Assembly: GCF_001458435.1 (NCBI RefSeq) | Contig: NZ_CYSF01000011.1 | Span: 1 to 58,243, forward strand | Direction: 5' to 3' | From: Thalassovita mediterranea | Lineage (GTDB): Bacteria > Pseudomonadota > Alphaproteobacteria > Rhodobacterales > Rhodobacteraceae | DNA: 58,243 nucleotides | In this document: piece by piece, positions 1 through 7,083 of the stretch | Layout of the letters: the number at the start of each line of letters is the position of its first letter | Numbering within the stretch: position 1 is the first letter of the stretch | Translations under genes and position numbers: made by a program | Notes under the pieces: generated by a model | What the model saw: the letters and a program-made list of their open reading frames with translations, nothing else | What the model was told of the DNA's origin: nothing | Databases searched by the model: none

Positions 1-100
1 GCTGGACCGGCTGACACACCACGTCAACATCCTCGAGATGAACGGCGAAAGCTACCGCCTCAATCAAAGCCGCGCCCGCCTCGCCGCCGCTAACAAATGA
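1..100 (+). CDS. istB: IstB-like ATP-binding transposition helper, C-terminal fragment
   Basis: The frame starting at base 2 encodes the final 32 residues of an IstB protein, with the family's characteristic LDRLTHHVNILEMNGESYRL-type ending, and stops with TGA at 98-100. IstB is the AAA+ helper of the IS21 transposase IstA. The N-terminal part lies outside the window, so this entry is truncated only by the window edge and is not evidence of a broken gene. Confidence 0.85.
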   Translation, partial: LDRLTHHVNILEMNGESYRLNQSRARLAAANK

Positions 101-238
101 ACCTCACAGAATTGGCCTGACGGCCAATGCGCCTTGGACCGGGCTTGCTATATGAGGGCCGCACGCTCCAAGGCGCTCGCCCCAAACTGGCCGACTTTTG
201 CTCCGCCACAATGGCCGAATTTTACTCCGCCGTTGACA
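1..238 (+). mobile_element. IS21-family element, right end (partial)
   Basis: This is the terminal part of an IS21-family insertion sequence that continues beyond the left window edge. It carries the last 33 codons of the IstB helper gene and then a non-coding end. The end has two 19-bp repeats (189-207 and 213-231, both of the form GGCCGA-A/T-rich-CTCCGCC), which matches the multiple terminal repeats typical of IS21 elements, and it finishes in ...CCGTTGACA at 238. The same sequence reappears in inverted orientation at 57997-58243 with no difference that I could see. The element is inserted into another coding sequence whose 3' remnant follows directly. Confidence 0.85.
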
Positions 239-378
239 TCAACCTCACCTGGTACGAAGGCCAGCTGTGGCGCCTGTCCAAAGGTCAGCAGCCCAGCACC
301 AAACTGCCGCCGAAGCTGGTGGCGGCGTCGATCATCTGGAAATCCATCGTGCGCCCGCGCCCGAAACTGCGCGCCTGA
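239..378 (+). pseudogene. 3' remnant of a gene interrupted by IS21
   Basis: Directly after the IS end the reading frame encodes about 46 residues (starting INLTWYEGQLWRLSKGQQ) and stops at 376-378. The apparent longer ORF beginning inside the IS is an artefact of fusion with IS sequence. The residual peptide is basic at its C-terminus and I do not recognise its family. The rest of the gene should lie on the far side of the insertion, outside this window, unless it was deleted. Confidence 0.5.
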
Positions 379-393
379 TCTGAGGGGGCCAAA

Positions 394-502
394 ATGCGGT
401 GGCATTATCCGGCACTGGCGGTTGTGTTTTTGTGGTTCATGGGTGGTAGGATCACCCATTTCATCGCGCCTGCGTTCTATGTGAACATTACCCCGCCGCT
501 CC
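394..502 (+). pseudogene. DoxX-like membrane protein, N-terminal remnant
   Basis: The first 36 or so codons encode a hydrophobic segment followed by GGRITHFIAPAFYVNITPP, which resembles the first helix and the NHF-x-P-x-FY-x-x-I-x-PP signature of DoxX-like small membrane proteins. After about position 502 the frame runs into unrelated recombinase sequence. The matching C-terminal end of the same family lies at 1303-1429, so the gene appears split by a replacement or insertion of roughly 800 bp that also removed the middle of the protein. Family assignment is by motif memory only. Confidence 0.55.
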
Positions 503-585
503 TACAGATGGATCGCCCGAGACCTCGGCATCTCCAAAACACAGTGCTGGCAATTGCAAAGAGACTAAAGGCCCAAGCCTCATGA
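503..585 (+). pseudogene. Serine recombinase C-terminal tail, frameshifted
   Basis: The sequence encodes YRWIARDLGISK in one frame and then NTVLAIAKRLKAQAS in the next. Joined, these give the helix-turn-helix tail typical of resolvase/invertase-type serine recombinases (IARDLGISKNTV...). The two frames join cleanly if one A is restored in the short A-run near 537-541, so a one-base deletion is likely. The stop TGA (583-585) overlaps the ATG of the next gene as ATGA, which suggests that the recombinase and the 226-aa gene once formed one translationally coupled unit. The catalytic N-terminal domain is missing here. Confidence 0.55.
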
Positions 586-1262
586 AATTAGAACCTACTA
601 TTCAACAGATGTTAGACGACCTTGGCGACCACGGAGTGTATGCCGATGACATTTCGGCATGGGTTAGGGCCAACAAAGGGGGTATTCTTGAAGGTCAATT
701 TTGGGAGCTAAACGACGATTTATGCGAGGGCATCCTCCAAGAACGATGGGGAGCTATGACAGACCGAGATAAACTTCGGCAAATCTTCGATATCATTCAG
801 CTATGGCCCTGCTACTCGACCGCTTCATTTCTGCCAAGACTGTATAGGAGCGACCTAAGTACCGCGGCAGAAATCTATCTATGGCAAGAGATGTTGCAAG
901 CGCTCGAGCATCACGACCGGCTGTACCGTGAAGCAATAGAGTATGTGCTATGGGTCGATTTCTTCGAAGACCAATCAATCTCGGCAAGAGCCTGGAACGG
1001 TTTGATGGTCGCTACTCCCGGCAAAAAAGCAAAAGCCCGTTTGCTGATTAACTCGGGCCCGGTACCATACATTGCAAAACGGCACCACTATCATGAACTC
1101 CTAGAAAATCCGGAAGACCATAAGCTTCTCGCAGAGTGTTTGGCTCGTTGTCTGAATGATGCTTACGGTGAAATTGATCGCGATGATGCTCAATACATTT
1201 TGCAGAGGCTGCGTATAGGATCAGATAACAAGTTCATGAGCTATCTAAAAAACAATCTATAA
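582..1262 (+). CDS. Hypothetical protein carried with a recombinase remnant
   Basis: A 226-aa protein that I do not recognise. It is rich in acidic residues and aromatics, looks largely helical (Leu/Ala/Glu heptad-like stretches around residues 75-130 and 175-220), and shows no signal peptide or membrane segment. Its start overlaps the stop codon of a broken serine recombinase as ATGA. Together these two pieces sit between the separated ends of a DoxX-like gene. Codon use is more AT-rich than in the catabolic operons of this window, which fits recent acquisition. The function is unknown; carriage as cargo with a recombinase is an inference from position. Confidence 0.65.
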   Translation: MKLEPTIQQMLDDLGDHGVYADDISAWVRANKGGILEGQFWELNDDLCEGILQERWGAMTDRDKLRQIFDIIQLWPCYSTASFLPRLYRSDLSTAAEIYLWQEMLQALEHHDRLYREAIEYVLWVDFFEDQSISARAWNGLMVATPGKKAKARLLINSGPVPYIAKRHHYHELLENPEDHKLLAECLARCLNDAYGEIDRDDAQYILQRLRIGSDNKFMSYLKNNL

Positions 1263-1302
1263 TCCCTTAGCGCAGGATTTCGCCCCTATCCGCAACCGAC
1301 CC

Positions 1303-1429
1303 CTACATGTCATTGAATCCCCATCTGTTTCCTGAGGTGACGGAAACACAGCTGACCCTGCGGTTGGTGGTGCAGGTGATCCTCTTGGCGATGATCTATT
1401 GGTCAACGCGAAACCGGCGTTGGCAGTAG
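1303..1429 (+). pseudogene. DoxX-like membrane protein, C-terminal remnant
   Basis: The frame reads YMSLNPHLFPEVTETQLTLR and continues into a hydrophobic helix that ends NRRWQ before a TAG at 1427-1429. The pattern (NPHLFP, then a final membrane helix) matches the C-terminal end of DoxX-like small membrane proteins and pairs with the N-terminal piece at 394-502. About 50 central residues of a typical protein of this family are absent. No start codon with a ribosome binding site is visible, so it is probably not expressed alone. Confidence 0.5.
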
Positions 1430-1494
1430 AGCTGAGGGCACGGTGCCCTACGCAAACATACCCCCCAACCGGCCCCGCCGATTAGGGGAAGTGC

Positions 1495-1797
1495 TTATTT
1501 GATGCAGTATTTGCCGGAGGATTTGGTGCCGGACGGGCAGCTGCCCGATTTCACCATGGCAAAGCTGTCGCTGTCGCCAACACAGTACTTGCCCGAGGTT
1601 TTGAACCCTTTGGGGCAGGAACCCAGGCGCGCGATAGCAACCTTGCCAGAATTGGACGCGCAACTGCTGCCTTTGGCGCTGAAGCCTTTGGGGCAGCTGC
1701 CGTTTTTGGCAACAACAGTGGCAGCGGTTTGGGCGGTTGCAGCGGTGCTGAACACACAAGCGGCAATGGTCAGCGAGACCAAGTAAGTCTTGAACAT
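1495..1797 (-). CDS. Small secreted protein with three 26-residue cysteine repeats
   Basis: A 100-aa protein with a clear signal peptide (Lys near the start, hydrophobic core, cleavage probably after about residue 22, near ATAQ). The mature part consists of three repeats with the pattern GSCPxGxxxxGxxC. Cysteines fall at 35/46, 61/72 and 87/98, so every pair is C-X10-C and the repeat period is exactly 26 residues. This implies three disulfide loops in the periplasm or outside the cell. I do not know a named family for it. It is a single-gene unit, upstream of and on the same strand as the SGNH hydrolase but 590 bp or so away from it in the transcribed direction. Confidence 0.75.
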   Translation of the reverse strand: MFKTYLVSLTIAACVFSTAATAQTAATVVAKNGSCPKGFSAKGSSCASNSGKVAIARLGSCPKGFKTSGKYCVGDSDSFAMVKSGSCPSGTKSSGKYCIK

Positions 1798-2083
1798 AAT
1801 ATTTCCTGTTCTTTGAGATAGGGAGATAAAGGTCGTTCAGAATGAAAGCTGTGCGCATGTCCCAGCCCAACCCATCGCTGCGCCCAAGTGCGCAGCACGG
1901 TTTGCAGGCTGATCCGATTAATCCTTCAATCTAAATGTCTTCGCCTTTATGCGCACCGCAACATGGGCATAGGTAACGTTACGGCCAGCCACGATCATAG
2001 CGATCGATCCACCCAACATCACAATCAAACAACCCAGTTCCCACTGAGCGGCAAATCATCCGCTCACGGCCCCGCTGCCTGCC

Positions 2084-2704
2084 CTAGATCAGATCCGCTT
2101 CTGCCAGTGCAAAGCCCAGTTCACGGGTGGTTTCCTGTGACAGGTGAATGCCGTCAGCGTCATCTGTGGGTAGATAGGACGCATCAAAGAAGCCGCAGCC
2201 GATCTCCGCTGCCAGTGCTTTCACCATCGCGGGCAGGCGGGCGGCCTGTGTTTCGATCTCTTCAGACACTTCGGCGAAGGGATAGGGACTATCGCGCACC
2301 ACGCGGGCCATTGGCGAGGCGATCAAAACCAGTTTCGGAATCGGCATCCCTGGTTCCACGGATGGCGATTGCACCACCTCGGCCAATTGGCGCAGACCGG
2401 ATAGGGCGTGTTCTGCGGTCGCGCCTGGGACGGCGAAAAAATCATTGGTGCCCAGCATAATCATCACCGTATCCAGCGGCGCGTGCTGTTCCAGCATCAT
2501 CGGCAGGGTGTCCAACCCCTTGCGGTAGGGGCGGCCGGGGAAATCATAGGCCGTCGTGCGGCCGTTCAGCGCCTCTTCCATCACCTCGGCGCCAGTGTGC
2601 TGCGCAAAGACCTTGGCCCAACGCCAATCTGCCCCATGCCGTTGCCGCGTGCCGGGGACCAGACCCCAGCTGAGTGAATCGCCAAAGCACAGAATGCGTT
2701 TCAT
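2084..2704 (-). CDS. SGNH/GDSL-family esterase (arylesterase-like)
   Basis: A 206-aa hydrolase with all four SGNH blocks: FGDSLSWG (catalytic Ser10), LNGRTT (Gly48 in block II), MLGTND (Asn87 in block III) and DGIHLS (Asp184 and His187). No signal peptide is evident, so a cytoplasmic esterase or lipase-like enzyme is expected. The length is normal for single-domain arylesterases of this family. It lies just after the TetR gene on the same strand (9 bp apart), so the two are probably co-transcribed. The substrate cannot be read from sequence. Confidence 0.85.
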   Translation of the reverse strand: MKRILCFGDSLSWGLVPGTRQRHGADWRWAKVFAQHTGAEVMEEALNGRTTAYDFPGRPYRKGLDTLPMMLEQHAPLDTVMIMLGTNDFFAVPGATAEHALSGLRQLAEVVQSPSVEPGMPIPKLVLIASPMARVVRDSPYPFAEVSEEIETQAARLPAMVKALAAEIGCGFFDASYLPTDDADGIHLSQETTRELGFALAEADLI

Positions 2705-2713
2705 AATCAGACC

Positions 2714-3286
2714 TCAATGACCGGCGGGATTGCCCTGCGTGATCGTACGGTACACACGATGCATGTCGGCGCAATAGCTGGCGACGGTTTCAGCATGGAT
2801 GAGCGACCCGCGCGACGCTGTCACCATCACAAACGCAATGTCATCCGCGTGCGCCCGCGACGCGGCAAAGCCATGTTGGTGAAAGAATTGGGCCAGATTT
2901 TCCTCAAACACTGCGGGCCAGCGTTCGGGCGCTTTGGTGGCATGGCGCAGGGCGTCTTCCATAACCTCGGGGCCGTGGGGGGTGTTGGCAAAGGCAACGG
3001 CATCTTCGCCGATGCGTTCAAACACCGCCTCCAGCACGGCGACCGGTGTGTCGGTAGGGGCCGCGAGCATGGCAAACACCTCGCCATAGATGCCGGACAT
3101 ATAGGCCAGCAGGATCTGATCATAACAAGCCTCTTTCGAGCCGAACTTCTTATAGATCGACTGACGCGACAGGTCAGAGGCGCGGGCAATATCCTCCATC
3201 GAGGTTTTGCGGAACCCGTATTGGGCAAAGGCCATCATGATCCCTTTGGGGTCGATGCCTGGGATCTGGTAATTTTGGGACGTCAT
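2714..3286 (-). CDS. TetR/AcrR-family transcriptional regulator
   Basis: A 190-aa regulator. The N-terminal helix-turn-helix is clear: GFRKTSMEDIARASDLSRQS followed by IYKKFGSKEACYDQIL, the classic TetR pattern. I chose the ATG at 3286; an upstream in-frame ATG at 3343 would add 19 residues that do not match the family. The C-terminal ligand domain has no recognisable specificity. It is followed by the SGNH hydrolase and preceded by the alcohol dehydrogenase and aldehyde dehydrogenase genes on the same strand, so it is the natural candidate regulator for those enzymes (inference). Confidence 0.88.
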   Translation of the reverse strand: MTSQNYQIPGIDPKGIMMAFAQYGFRKTSMEDIARASDLSRQSIYKKFGSKEACYDQILLAYMSGIYGEVFAMLAAPTDTPVAVLEAVFERIGEDAVAFANTPHGPEVMEDALRHATKAPERWPAVFEENLAQFFHQHGFAASRAHADDIAFVMVTASRGSLIHAETVASYCADMHRVYRTITQGNPAGH

Positions 3287-3424
3287 TTGGGGGTCTCGCA
3301 GATCTTGGGTCGTTAGGGTGTTGTGTATCCGCAGGCCCGCCAAGGCAAGATGCCAGAGCGCAGTGGCCTGCGAAAAGTCAGGTAGGAACGTCAGGCAGGG
3401 CGGCGAAAACCGCCCCGCAAAGGG

Positions 3425-4636
3425 TCAGGCAAAGACAATATCGCGCTGCCCTTCGGCGACCGAGGTAAGGATCTTGGTCACATCGGCGGGCTTCATCACC
3501 CGTGGCACAGCGTAGGACCGGCGCGCCTCTGCCAAAGCATCGCGGGTGATCTTGGCAAAGTCACTTGCCTGCAGATCCTCCAGCTTTGCGGGGATCTCCA
3601 AAGTGTCTGATAGATCATCCACACGTTTCACAAACCGCTGCGCCAATTCTGCATTGCTACCAGTGGCGGCGGGATCAATCCGGCGTTCCAGTGCCGCCAG
3701 ACGGTCGGTCACTTTGGGCAGGTTAAAGCGCAGAACCCGCGGCAGGATCACCGCATTCGCAACACCGTGCGGGGTGTTGTAATGGGCGCTGATCTGGTGC
3801 GAAATGCCATGCACATAGCCCAGCCCCGCCTTGGTAAAGGCTGTGCCCGCCAGGAAAGAGGCCAACGCCACCTTTTCCCGCGCGGCCAGATCGTCACCAT
3901 GATGGGTCGCGGTCGGCAGATAACGCATCAACAGGGCCACAGCAGTGGCGGCATCGCGATCCGTGTCGGTAAATGTGTTGGTGGATGTATAGGCCTCAAT
4001 CGCGTGGGTCAGCGCATCCATACCTACCGCCGCCGTCATCGCTGGCGGCAGGGTTTTCAACAATTCAGGATCCAGCGCAGTGGCAATCGGGATCAGTTTC
4101 GGGCTGACGACAAACTGCTTTTGATGCGTTTCGCTGTCTGAAATGACTGCGGCCACAGTCACCTCTGAACCTGAACCAGAAGTGGTGGGCACTACGAAAA
4201 AGGGCAGCGGTGCCTCTTTGACCTTCAAATTGCCCGCCAGTTTCTGCGGCGGTTTTTTCGCAGCGTGCGTGGCGGCGATCACCTTGGCCGCGTCGATGGC
4301 AGATCCGCCGCCGATGACCAGCACGCTGTCGCAGTTGTTGTCACGGCTCAGCTTCAGCCCAGCCTCAACCACAGCAAAGGTGGGGTTGGGGATGATGCCG
4401 TCAAAAACGGTAACCTCACAGCCCTGATCCTTCAGGTAGGCCAGCAACCCATCCAGCATCCCGTTTTGCACAAGGAAACTATCAGCCACCAGCAGCGGGC
4501 GGCGGTAGCTGCTGTCGATCATAAATTCAGCCAGTTTGGTCGTCGATCCGGGGCCGGAAAACAGCACAGGCTTCGGGATCGGCATAAAGGTGGACACAAG
4601 GCGCAGGGCGTAGGAAATCGGGGTTTTCTTAAACAT
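3425..4636 (-). CDS. Iron-containing alcohol dehydrogenase
   Basis: A 403-aa group III (Fe-dependent) alcohol dehydrogenase. The NAD(P) pyrophosphate-binding GGGS lies at residues 109-112. The metal ligands expected for the family are present: Asp207 and His211 in GMDALTHAIEAY, His276 in YVHGISH, and His290 in NTPHG. It would oxidise a primary alcohol or reduce an aldehyde in the cytoplasm. It lies downstream of an aldehyde dehydrogenase on the same strand, with a 61-bp gap containing a GC-rich hairpin, so a two-step alcohol to acid oxidation is plausible. The substrate is unknown. Confidence 0.9.
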   Translation of the reverse strand: MFKKTPISYALRLVSTFMPIPKPVLFSGPGSTTKLAEFMIDSSYRRPLLVADSFLVQNGMLDGLLAYLKDQGCEVTVFDGIIPNPTFAVVEAGLKLSRDNNCDSVLVIGGGSAIDAAKVIAATHAAKKPPQKLAGNLKVKEAPLPFFVVPTTSGSGSEVTVAAVISDSETHQKQFVVSPKLIPIATALDPELLKTLPPAMTAAVGMDALTHAIEAYTSTNTFTDTDRDAATAVALLMRYLPTATHHGDDLAAREKVALASFLAGTAFTKAGLGYVHGISHQISAHYNTPHGVANAVILPRVLRFNLPKVTDRLAALERRIDPAATGSNAELAQRFVKRVDDLSDTLEIPAKLEDLQASDFAKITRDALAEARRSYAVPRVMKPADVTKILTSVAEGQRDIVFA

Positions 4637-4660
4637 CGGAACTCTCCGGTCAAAGGGGGG

Positions 4661-4687
4661 CCGGTCGCCGCCCTATGGGGCGACCGG
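4661..4687. other. Intergenic inverted repeat between dehydrogenase genes
   Basis: A perfect 9-bp stem (CCGGTCGCC at 4661-4669 pairing with GGCGACCGG at 4679-4687) with a 9-nt loop sits between the aldehyde and alcohol dehydrogenase genes. There is no T-tract, so it is unlikely to be a strong intrinsic terminator. It may set the relative expression of the two genes or stabilise mRNA, which is speculation. Confidence 0.4.
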
Positions 4688-4697
4688 ATCAGGTCGA

Positions 4698-6143
4698 TCA
4701 GCCGATCTTGCGGAAGCGGTTGAACTGGAAGCGCATGAATGCGGTGTGCATACGGTTGCCCCACGGCTGGCGGATGTAGGAGGTCGGGTTAAAGCGCCCC
4801 TTCACCACCACGCCCTTCGCCTTGGAGAAGTTGAGGAAGCCTTCCTTGCCGTGGTAGTGGCCCATGCCCGACGGGCCAACGCCGCCAAAGGGCATGTCAT
4901 CCACCGCCACATGGGTCATCACATCGTTGATGCAGACACCGCCGGAATGCGTAGCATTCAGCATGTGTTCCCCACGGGCATGATCCCAGTCGAAATAGTA
5001 GAGGGCCAGCGGACGCGGGCGGGCGTTCACATAGGCGATCGCCTCGTCAATCGTGTCATAGGGCACGATTGGCATAATCGGGCCAAAGATCTCTTCTTGC
5101 AGGACGCGCATGTCCTCGGTCACGTCGGTGACGATGTGGATAGGCAGTTTACGGGTGCCTTCAAAACTTTCGCCGTTTGGGTTCACCTCACGGATGGTAG
5201 CGCCTTTGTCGCGGGCGTCCTGCAGGTTATCCAACAGGCGTTCGCGCTGACGGTCGGTGATGATCGCGGTGTAGTCGTCGTTATCACGCAGGGTCGGATA
5301 TTGCTGTGCCATCTCTTTGGCGAAGGCATCGGTAAAGGCGGTCAGCTTGGCGCGCGGCACCATGATGTAATCCGGCGACACACAGACCTGTCCGGCGTTC
5401 AGCCCCTTACCAAAGGCGATACGTTTGGCCGCCTCTTCAATCGGGAAGCTGTCATGGATGATCGCGGGCGATTTGCCGCCCAGTTCCAGCGTTACCGGCG
5501 TCAGGTTTTCCGCCGCAGCGCGCATCACGATTTTGCCCACTTGGGTGGAGCCGGTGAAGACCAGATGGTCAAAGGGCAGTTTGGTAAATTCGGTTGCAAC
5601 CTCAACACCGCCGGTGTGAACGGTGACCTCTTCGGCGGTGAATGTTGCCTCGATCATCTCTTTCAAAACGGCACCGGTGTTTTCGGCAAATTCCGATGTC
5701 TTGATCATCGCGCGGTTGCCTGCAGTCAGCGCACCCACCAGAGGCGACAGGCCAAGGAAAATGGGAAAGTTCCACGGCACCACGATGCCAACCACACCCA
5801 GCGGCTGATAATGCACCTTGGTTTTCGACCCAAACAGCATCAGCGGCGTATGGCGGCGGGACTGTTTGGCCCAGCGTTTCACGTTCTTCTTGTTGTAGGC
5901 GATGCCTTCCAGCACCGGCAGAATTTCCATCAGCTCGGTCTCGGCCGAGGCGCGACCGGAAAAGTCGGCGTCAACTGCGGCGACCAGCCGGTCTTTATAA
6001 TCAATCACTGCGTTGTGCAGACGGTTCAGGCGTTCAGTACGTTCTGCAATCGACGGTGCGGGGGCCTGCGCATAGGCAGCGCGCTGTGCGGCAAGGGTTT
6101 CGTTCAGGACTACGGCAATCGGATTTTGTGCATCAAGCGGCAT
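4698..6143 (-). CDS. Aldehyde dehydrogenase, coniferyl-aldehyde dehydrogenase type
   Basis: A 481-aa NAD(P)-dependent aldehyde dehydrogenase. Catalytic Asn125 is in VPWNF, Glu220 in TLELGGK and the nucleophile Cys254 in NAGQVCVSPDY; the last motif is close to that of coniferyl-aldehyde dehydrogenases. The ATG at 6143 gives the usual N-terminus; the longer frame from 6212 begins in AT-rich promoter-like sequence. It oxidises an aldehyde to the acid in the cytoplasm. It precedes the Fe-dependent alcohol dehydrogenase and the TetR regulator on the same strand. The true aldehyde may be aliphatic or aromatic. Confidence 0.87.
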   Translation of the reverse strand: MPLDAQNPIAVVLNETLAAQRAAYAQAPAPSIAERTERLNRLHNAVIDYKDRLVAAVDADFSGRASAETELMEILPVLEGIAYNKKNVKRWAKQSRRHTPLMLFGSKTKVHYQPLGVVGIVVPWNFPIFLGLSPLVGALTAGNRAMIKTSEFAENTGAVLKEMIEATFTAEEVTVHTGGVEVATEFTKLPFDHLVFTGSTQVGKIVMRAAAENLTPVTLELGGKSPAIIHDSFPIEEAAKRIAFGKGLNAGQVCVSPDYIMVPRAKLTAFTDAFAKEMAQQYPTLRDNDDYTAIITDRQRERLLDNLQDARDKGATIREVNPNGESFEGTRKLPIHIVTDVTEDMRVLQEEIFGPIMPIVPYDTIDEAIAYVNARPRPLALYYFDWDHARGEHMLNATHSGGVCINDVMTHVAVDDMPFGGVGPSGMGHYHGKEGFLNFSKAKGVVVKGRFNPTSYIRQPWGNRMHTAFMRFQFNRFRKIG

Positions 6144-6182
6144 GGGTTTTACCTTGGTTGGTTGTGTTCGTCTTGTGTTGTT

Positions 6183-6219
6183 ATTTACATTTTGGGTTTT
6201 ATTTGTAAACAATGTAAAT
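6183..6219. promoter_or_regulatory. Candidate operator upstream of the aldehyde dehydrogenase
   Basis: An AT-rich block holds an inverted repeat ATTTACATT (6183-6191) / AATGTAAAT (6211-6219), with a third TGTAAA half-site at 6204-6209 inside it. It lies 40-76 bp upstream of the aldehyde dehydrogenase start and between that gene and the divergent cytochrome gene. Paired half-sites of this kind are typical operators of TetR-type repressors, and a TetR gene is nearby on the same strand. The link is inferred. Confidence 0.45.
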
Positions 6220-6351
6220 ATTCACAAGAACGTGAGTGCCCCGCAGGCCCAAGGCGCAGTGAACATGCCCTGCACCCTTGGCGCAGAGGAAAAAGCGTGC
6301 AAAATCATATGACGCCCTGACCTGTATGCTGGCTAAAGTGAGGTAAATCGC

Positions 6352-7047
6352 GTGCCCAATAGACCCCAAGAAAAAGAGCCCTTGCACACCGTTCGCCTAT
6401 GGGATCCTGCCTTGCGGCTGTTTCATTGGGCACTGGTGGCCTGCGTTGTGACCGGTTGGGGCTTGGGGAAATTCGGGCCGGGAATCATGACACTGCACTT
6501 TTATGCGGGCTATGGGGTGATTGCGCTGCTGGCCTTCCGATTGATCTGGGGGCTGTTTGGCAGCTGGCCCGCGCGGTTCAGTGACTTTCTCTATGGTCCA
6601 GCTCAGCTGCTTGGCTATCTGCGACGGTTACCTCACCGCAGGCCCAGCCACTGGCCAGGACATTCGCCCATTGGCGGACTGGCGGTATTTGCTCTGCTGG
6701 CTGTTTTGGGGCTACAGGCAACAACGGGCCTGTTCACAGATCCAGATGATTTCCTGAACCGCGGACCATTGGCGGATTATGTCTCAGACGATTGGGTGGC
6801 CTTTGCGTCACATTGGCATGTCAAACTGGCAAAGGCAGTTTTAGCGTTGGTTGGGCTACATCTGGCAGCGATCCTGTTTTATCGACTGTGGAAACACGAA
6901 AACCTAGTCCCCGCCATGATCCACGGACGTAAAACCGTGCAGGGTGTCCTAACGCGGGATATTCCGGCTGATCGCATTCTGGAAACGAACACCCCCGCAT
7001 CCCCCCCAACGCAGGACAGCACGCAAGAAAAAGACGGGACGCCATAG
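6352..7047 (+). CDS. Cytochrome b561-type membrane protein
   Basis: A 231-aa integral membrane protein that starts at GTG with an AGGT ribosome binding site just upstream. It has four hydrophobic helices (about residues 22-40, 48-66, 106-125 and 163-182) and histidines placed as haem ligands of the Ni-Fe-hydrogenase cytochrome b / b561 family: His21 in LFHW, His50 in TLHFYAGY, and later histidines in SHWHVKLAK and GLHLAAI. It should pass electrons between a quinone pool and a partner, but no cytochrome c or peroxidase partner is adjacent. It is transcribed away from the aldehyde dehydrogenase. The C-terminal tail is polar and cytoplasmic. Confidence 0.82.
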   Translation: MPNRPQEKEPLHTVRLWDPALRLFHWALVACVVTGWGLGKFGPGIMTLHFYAGYGVIALLAFRLIWGLFGSWPARFSDFLYGPAQLLGYLRRLPHRRPSHWPGHSPIGGLAVFALLAVLGLQATTGLFTDPDDFLNRGPLADYVSDDWVAFASHWHVKLAKAVLALVGLHLAAILFYRLWKHENLVPAMIHGRKTVQGVLTRDIPADRILETNTPASPPTQDSTQEKDGTP

Positions 7048-7083
7048 GCCCCCCGTCTGACTGTTTTATCTGCTGGCCCGCGC

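Noticed and set aside
127-378. An 83-codon frame joining IS21 and the following gene
   Set aside because: It starts in the non-coding end of the IS and is a fusion artefact; only the part after 238 belongs to the interrupted gene.
394-585. A 63-codon frame as one small protein
   Set aside because: The first half is the DoxX-like start and the second half is the end of a recombinase; it is a chance fusion, so I split it.
3360-3424. A GGCGG/CCGCC hairpin after the alcohol dehydrogenase stop as terminator
   Set aside because: The stem is irregular and no T-tract follows on the minus strand, so I did not list it.
4746-6320. A 524-codon plus-strand frame opposite the aldehyde dehydrogenase
   Set aside because: Shadow of a gene with all catalytic residues on the other strand; no recognisable motif and no ribosome binding site.
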